This document shows positions 5,841-9,269 of a DNA stretch of 9,269 bases, in pieces. The DNA is from Thiomargarita sp. (GTDB lineage: Bacteria; Pseudomonadota; Gammaproteobacteria; Beggiatoales; Beggiatoaceae). A model generated the notes under the pieces. It was not told the DNA's origin. It worked only from the letters and a program-made list of their open reading frames with translations, and made no database searches. The DNA lies in NCBI GenBank assembly GCA_030618965.1, contig JAUXCJ010000014.1:1-9269 (forward strand), written 5' to 3'. How positions within the stretch are numbered: the first letter of the stretch is position 1; the number at the start of each line of letters is the position of its first letter. The position numbers and the translations under genes were made by a program.

Positions 5841-6911
5841 TTATACACTTTGTTTTTTAGCTTCCTTGCTTTCAAAAACGCTCTTCATTGATTTGACAAT
5901 TTCTTTGCGTATATCTCTTAAGCGGGGCTTTTCTGCTTCTGAAAACGGTAAAGGGCGACAGGCTTGTATCGCATGTAAGCCAACACGCGCCGTCATTACG
6001 CCACTGCCTAAACCTTGTGCTGCTTGTGCTGACATCACGGAAAGTATCGAGCCGCCGAGAATTTCAGCCATGCTATCAGCAACCATTTCGCTGACATCGG
6101 CATAAATTAAGTTTTGTAAAACGCTGCCAATCAGACCAATTGAGCCAAGAAAACCGGGGCGGCCACCATATAAGGTAGCAATGTCTCTAATCATACGGGT
6201 GTTACGCCACAGTGTTAGCAGCATGTCTAAGATCGCAATTTGACTGATCATCACCATCAATGCGGTTTCTTTGGAACGTTGGATTACAATTTGCTTAGCT
6301 TGTAAATCCATTTCTTTCATAACCTGAGTGGAAAATAACTGGCAAACGTCACGATCATGATGGCTGTCATTAAGAATCTCGCTAAACTTTTTCAAACGTG
6401 TTTTTATGTCAGGACGATTTTGGTAAAATTTGGCGATTTTATTGGTGTATGGAATCGCGCCACCATAACCATTATTTTCCATTATTTGCTTGCCTTCTTT
6501 TTGAAAGGTGAAGACGCTGCGTAGCCTAACTAGATTTTTATAGGCTCGCCTAGTCAGTACAATAATTGAGCCACTGATAAGCAGTATGATGCCTAAAAAT
6601 AGGCTGCCTAGGAAAAAACTACTGCTATATTGTTCGGCAATAAAATGGTAAGTATCTACCAGTAACATTAATCCCAACAATACGCCAAATGATCCAGCCA
6701 ACCATAGCCAAGCAGGATGAGTTTTCGGCGATTCCAAAATTTGTGGAATGTCGGATGAATTCGCTGCCTCGGCATGGGGTTCTAGTTCACTATTGTCCGG
6801 CAAAATCACTGGTTTTGTATAATCCAAAGTGATTGTTGCCTCCTCTTCTGCAAGAGTTTCTACCTTATCTAGGTCAAAATAGGTAGGCATTCTCATCGTT
6901 GCTGTAGTCAT
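5841..6911 (-). CDS. ycjF: YcjF family inner-membrane protein (TIGR01620/DUF697)
   Basis: The product is 356 residues, close to E. coli YcjF (353). An acidic cytoplasmic N-terminus (1-65) is followed by two membrane helices (about 68-88 and 99-119). A soluble region comes next, then the DUF697 domain (about 205-325), which ends in the family-typical ARVGLHAIQACRPLPF. YcjF-type proteins are membrane partners encoded next to YcjX. In enterobacteria the pair sits beside and responds with the phage-shock genes, but the molecular role is unsettled. Stop and start overlap as TAATG with ycjX upstream, so the two are translationally coupled. GGAG lies about 10 nt before the ATG. M6 and M8 are possible alternative starts, but the overlap favours M1. 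No psp genes are present in the window. Confidence 0.92.
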   Translation of the reverse strand: MTTATMRMPTYFDLDKVETLAEEEATITLDYTKPVILPDNSELEPHAEAANSSDIPQILESPKTHPAWLWLAGSFGVLLGLMLLVDTYHFIAEQYSSSFFLGSLFLGIILLISGSIIVLTRRAYKNLVRLRSVFTFQKEGKQIMENNGYGGAIPYTNKIAKFYQNRPDIKTRLKKFSEILNDSHHDRDVCQLFSTQVMKEMDLQAKQIVIQRSKETALMVMISQIAILDMLLTLWRNTRMIRDIATLYGGRPGFLGSIGLIGSVLQNLIYADVSEMVADSMAEILGGSILSVMSAQAAQGLGSGVMTARVGLHAIQACRPLPFSEAEKPRLRDIRKEIVKSMKSVFESKEAKKQSV

Positions 6912-8311
6912 TAGAATTTATCTCCAATTAAAAATTCCAGTGCGCGATCAAGACGTATATGAGGAAGTCCACCGCCATGTATGTTAGCTAAACGAGGCGG
7001 TTTAAATTCAACAAAATTAAAACGTTCATCGACCCATTCTTCAGGCATTGGCACTTCTGCTGGTATTTCTCCCGGAAATAGGGCTATAGGTTTATCACCT
7101 TCAACCGGCATTCCCTTGATACAAGATATTTTGTTGCCTTTAAAAGTAGTGTAAGCGGCTTGGGTACATTTGACAGATGCCAATGCCAATGTTTCAGTAC
7201 GCACACCTTCAAAGGTAGCGTTATGATGAGATTTGGCCAACATGTGTCGAAGAAAACTTTCCAAATGGGGCAATTGATCAGGTGTCACATGATCAGCTTT
7301 GGTAGCCGCAAAAAGTATTTTATCAATTTTCAGATTACCAAAGAGTTTGTTAATTAATCCGGTTTTGCCATAATGAAAACTTTTTAACACCATATTAATG
7401 GCATCACGCATATCGACAAAGGTGGGATAGCCCATATTCAAAGCAGTTAGCACGTCTGCTAGTATAATTTGACGATCAAAGCTAGAAAAATGCTCTTGAT
7501 AGAATTTTTTGACTAGATGTTTTTTGTAATATTCATAACGTTTTTTCATCTCAGCAAAAAGACTGTTCTTATTTTCAGTGTTTTCTGGGATTTTAAGCAG
7601 AGGGCAAAATTCCAACAAGGGCGCACCTTTTAAGTCTCCGGGCATGGTAAATCTCCCCGGCTGCAAGAGACTTAAGTTATATTTATTTTTACATTGATAC
7701 AAAAAATCGGTAAAAAGTGCAGCGGCTTGACGCATAGTTACTTCATCCGCCTCACTAGCTGGATCAATGCTATCAAGAAAGGCTCGCCATTCTTCAGATA
7801 AAGATAGACGCGGCTCTTTTTCACAGGCAGTAGCGATTTGTGCTGACCATTGCTCATAACTTAACTCTAGCAAGGGTAAATCTAATAACCATTCCCCCGG
7901 ATAGTCGATAATATCCACATATAAAGTGCTGATAGGATTAACGGCTTTTAATAAAGGGTTATTATTGAGATAGCGAATAGCTAGTCTAATTTCGCTAATA
8001 CCGTTGGTTCTATCAGGCCACACTGGGGGGTCACTACATAATTGTTCCACCGCTAAATCATAGCGAAATGAAGGAATGTGCATATCCGGCTGCGGAATAG
8101 CTTTGGTGCCACGCAAGCGTCCAGTACTAACTATTTGAAAAAACGGCAAATGTGTGCCTTTTAGTCCATGTAATAATTGATGCACCAGTGAGGTGATAAA
8201 AACGGTTTTACCACTGCGACTTAATCCTGTGACAGCTAATTTAACTTGTCTATCAAAAGAACGATTAATTTTCTCACTGAGATGTTTTCGGGAAGTCCAT
8301 TTTGCGGCCAA
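6911..8311 (-). CDS. ycjX: YcjX family P-loop GTPase-like protein (DUF463)
   Basis: The product is 466 residues, essentially the length of E. coli YcjX (465). The Walker A motif GLSRSGKT is at 29-36, the Walker B/G3-like DYPG at 136-139 and the G4-like TKAD at 337-340. Conserved family segments include LYVDIIDYPGEWLLDLPLL, QIILADVLTALN and the C-terminal PHIRLDRALEFLIGDKF. It is a predicted cytoplasmic nucleotide-binding protein acting with membrane-bound YcjF, linked in enterobacteria to envelope stress; the reaction is not established. The start must be TTG at 8311-8309. The upstream in-frame stop is at 8335-8333, there is no ATG or GTG between, and the first internal Met (77) would remove Walker A. 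AGGAG lies 11 nt upstream. It overlaps ycjF by one base. Confidence 0.95.
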   Translation of the reverse strand: MAAKWTSRKHLSEKINRSFDRQVKLAVTGLSRSGKTVFITSLVHQLLHGLKGTHLPFFQIVSTGRLRGTKAIPQPDMHIPSFRYDLAVEQLCSDPPVWPDRTNGISEIRLAIRYLNNNPLLKAVNPISTLYVDIIDYPGEWLLDLPLLELSYEQWSAQIATACEKEPRLSLSEEWRAFLDSIDPASEADEVTMRQAAALFTDFLYQCKNKYNLSLLQPGRFTMPGDLKGAPLLEFCPLLKIPENTENKNSLFAEMKKRYEYYKKHLVKKFYQEHFSSFDRQIILADVLTALNMGYPTFVDMRDAINMVLKSFHYGKTGLINKLFGNLKIDKILFAATKADHVTPDQLPHLESFLRHMLAKSHHNATFEGVRTETLALASVKCTQAAYTTFKGNKISCIKGMPVEGDKPIALFPGEIPAEVPMPEEWVDERFNFVEFKPPRLANIHGGGLPHIRLDRALEFLIGDKF

Positions 8312-8322
8312 TGCGCTGTATT

Positions 8323-8327
8323 CTCCT
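8323..8327 (-). promoter_or_regulatory. Ribosome binding site fixing the TTG start of ycjX
   Basis: AGGAG on the minus strand lies 11 nt before TTG (8311-8309). Because no other start codon lies between the upstream stop and Walker A, this site supports the rare start. Confidence 0.55.
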
Positions 8328-8369
8328 GTTTGTTATAATAAATGATACATAATAGATTTGTTGTTACTT

Positions 8370-8398
8370 ATTTTAATAGTTGTTGAGTTGCAACTCAA
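8370..8398 (-). promoter_or_regulatory. Candidate ycjX-ycjF promoter
   Basis: On the minus strand, -35 TTGAGT (8398-8393) is followed by 17 bp and -10 TAAAAT (8375-8370, 5 of 6 consensus bases). The -35 element is the outer part of the palindrome at 8383-8398, so a protein bound there would block or alter this promoter. I see no sigma-54 GG-N10-GC element, which in enterobacteria would mark Psp-type control. Confidence 0.45.
8383..8398. promoter_or_regulatory. Perfect 16-bp palindrome, candidate operator
   Basis: TTGAGTTGCAACTCAA is a perfect palindrome of two 8-bp half-sites without a spacer. It ends 7 bp before the AAGGA ribosome binding site of the YggU gene and overlaps the candidate -35 of ycjX. 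Its symmetry and its place in a divergent spacer suit a dimeric regulator. No regulator gene is nearby, so the binder is unknown. Confidence 0.5.
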
Positions 8399-8419
8399 GT
8401 TGATTAAGGAAAAAAAGCG

Positions 8420-8710
8420 ATGAGTTTTTATCATTGGGAAGGTGAGGATTTAATCTTATCTGTGCATGTCCAGCCTCGTGCTAGTCAGACGGGCATTGTT
8501 GGAGAGCATGGAGAAAAATTAAAAGTAAAAATCACGGCTGCTCCAGTTGATGGAAAAGCCAATGCACAAGTCTTGAAATTGTTTTCTAAAATCTTTGGAG
8601 TGGCTAAATCAAGGATTATTTTGCAGAGCGGAAAAACTAGCCGTGATAAATGTTTTTGTATTAAGTCGCCGAAAAAATTACCGGATATAATTCAAATGTC
8701 TGAACCTTGA
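8420..8710 (+). CDS. yggU: YggU family protein (DUF167)
   Basis: The product is 96 residues, the same size as E. coli YggU (about 96-100). The DUF167 motifs are all present: HVQPRAS (16-22), LKVKITAAPVDGKANAQ (34-50) and SGKTSRDK (70-77). The family is a small alpha/beta fold of unknown biochemical role. In many proteobacteria the gene follows proC-yggT, which is not the case here. ATG 8420 has AAGGA 9 nt upstream. It is divergent from ycjX across 108 bp that includes the palindrome at 8383-8398. The tail after SRDK (CFCIKSPKKLPDIIQMSEP) is divergent but within normal length. The stop TGA is followed at once by a GGATT-rich repeat. Confidence 0.95.
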   Translation: MSFYHWEGEDLILSVHVQPRASQTGIVGEHGEKLKVKITAAPVDGKANAQVLKLFSKIFGVAKSRIILQSGKTSRDKCFCIKSPKKLPDIIQMSEP

Positions 8711-8715
8711 TTCTC

Positions 8716-8771
8716 AGGATTTAAAGGATTTACAGGATTAAAAAAAATCCGTATTTGTCTTTTAAATCCTT
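8716..8771. repeat. GGATT tandem repeat with imperfect inverted partner
   Basis: Three 9-bp units stand in tandem: AGGATTTAA (8716), AGGATTTAC (8725) and AGGATTAAA (8734). An imperfect inverted counterpart rich in AATCC (AATCCGTATT...TTTAAATCCTTT, to about 8771) follows after an A-run, so the RNA could fold back. It begins 6 bp past the YggU gene stop and may act as its terminator. Similar GGATT units recur at 9021-9034. The stretch 8772-8831 that follows shows nothing I can name. Confidence 0.6.
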
Positions 8772-8831
8772 TAAAATAAAGGTTAAGACAATAATTAAAC
8801 TTCTTCTTTTTAGACTATTTCACTTCAATTT

Positions 8832-9021
8832 CGGTAGTCCCTACAAACCAATAGCGGTATTAAAAATCAAAGAGTTACCTAGAGGACTCACCCACCTCTA
8901 AAAACCATATAAAAATCATGTTAATAACTATTATCAACGATTTGGCGCTTAATTATCTTGATTTTTATCTGGAAATTATGAGGGACTTTTGGCCACCTCC
9001 ATTGGTTTATAGGGACTACCG
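8832..9021. mobile_element. Putative non-coding element with 21-bp terminal inverted repeats
   Basis: The ends 8832-8852 (CGGTAGTCCCTA then CAAACCAAT) and 9001-9021 are reverse complements at 20 of 21 positions. Inside, TAAAAATCAA (8861-8870) pairs exactly with TTGATTTTTA (8958-8967), and TAGAGG (8880-8885) pairs with CCTCTA (8895-8900). The roughly 190-bp unit can therefore fold into a long branched hairpin. AGGGACT recurs at 8981 and 9011. It contains no reading frame of note. Size, inverted ends and lack of coding suggest a MITE or structured repeat. No clear target duplication is visible (only ATTT near both ends), so mobility is inference. Confidence 0.6.
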
Positions 9022-9044
9022 GATTTTTAGGATTATTTTTTTTA

Positions 9045-9157
9045 ACTACAGGGATGAGTTATAAGAAGGGATAAGTAAAAAACGCAATTTGGGAAAATTA
9101 GCAATTATCTTGGATAAATTGGTTTTTTTATCCCTTTTTATAACTCATCCCTGTAGT
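9045..9157. mobile_element. MITE-like hairpin element flanked by TA
   Basis: The arms 9044-9074 and 9128-9158 are reverse complements at 30 of 31 positions (ACTACAGGGATGAGTTATAA at the left end). Pairing continues inward with small bulges: AAAAAAC with GGTTTTTT, and CAATTT (9085-9090) with AAATTG (9116-9121). Nearly the whole unit is therefore one hairpin. TA lies at both ends (9043-9044 and 9158-9159), as expected for TA-targeting IS630/Tc1-mariner-type elements. Because TA is self-complementary, it could also be just an extension of the repeat. There is no coding capacity, and no matching transposase is in the window. Confidence 0.75.
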
Positions 9158-9159
9158 TA

Positions 9160-9269
9160 TTGGGAAACGTTGGCGCTATCAAGCAACAGCAAATCCAGAA
9201 TATTGTCTTGTCTCGGAGGGATGAAAACACAGTACTACTTTATAACCACCTAAAACCACTAATTCATCA
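9160..9269. other. Unresolved right edge
   Basis: Two weak readings compete. On the minus strand an open frame enters from the edge and ends at TGA 9181-9179, giving a 29-residue C-terminus that includes CFHPSETRQYSGFAVA; it could be the end of a gene. On the plus strand TCTCGGAGGGATGAAAAC (9211-9228) has the GAAAAC-type ending of many CRISPR repeats, but only one copy lies in the window. Neither can be decided here. Confidence 0.2.

Noticed and set aside
8942..9177. TTGGCGCT occurring at 8942 and 9170 as a transposition footprint
   Set aside because: An 8-bp match whose positions do not flank either inverted-repeat element exactly; it could be chance.
9221..9253. Short plus-strand frame from ATG 9221 with GGAGG in front
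   Set aside because: It ends after ten codons, and the GGAGG is too close to the ATG to act well.

Overview
The window is AT-rich and looks like part of a gammaproteobacterial chromosome. It carries the conserved rpmH-rnpA-yidD-yidC operon, a typical gamma-type dnaN, a ycjX-ycjF pair and a YggU/DUF167 gene. Palindromes built on ACCTCCGAGGT, GGATT-rich repeats and MITE-like hairpins in the intergenic DNA are reminiscent of large sulfur bacteria (Beggiatoaceae/Thiotrichales). That placement is an inference from memory of such genomes, not a search result.

Left part (1-1579, minus strand): dnaN (sliding clamp) is followed by a small protein with a CxxCxxC cluster. An overlapping open frame then runs off the left edge and resembles the N-terminus of an Sfp-type phosphopantetheinyl transferase. 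recF and gyrB, the usual followers of dnaN, are not here.

Centre (1580-4136): a 166-bp divergent spacer carries promoters for dnaN and rpmH. The plus-strand operon rpmH-rnpA-yidD-yidC is tightly packed, with overlaps at rnpA/yidD and yidD/yidC. It encodes ribosomal protein L34, the RNase P protein and two membrane-insertion factors. In most gammaproteobacteria dnaA and oriC lie between rpmH and dnaN. Here the two genes face away from each other with nothing between them and no DnaA-box cluster, as if dnaA had been removed. mnmE, the usual gene after yidC, is also absent.

Accessory part (4137-5840): a secreted PR-1-like CAP-domain protein is bracketed by two near-identical perfect palindromes. 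Next to it, convergent, is an unrecognised exported protein with a DxDxDG calcium-type loop. Another palindrome lies upstream of that gene.

Right part (5841-9269): ycjX (P-loop GTPase-like, TTG start) and ycjF (two-TM DUF697 protein) overlap by one base on the minus strand. Divergent from them is a YggU/DUF167 gene, with a perfect 16-bp palindrome in the shared spacer. The last 559 bp (8711-9269) hold no convincing complete gene. They contain a GGATTTA tandem/inverted repeat, a ~190-bp element with 21-bp inverted ends, a ~113-bp hairpin MITE with TA at both ends, and an unresolved right edge. I saw no tRNA, rRNA, complete IS or proven CRISPR array.
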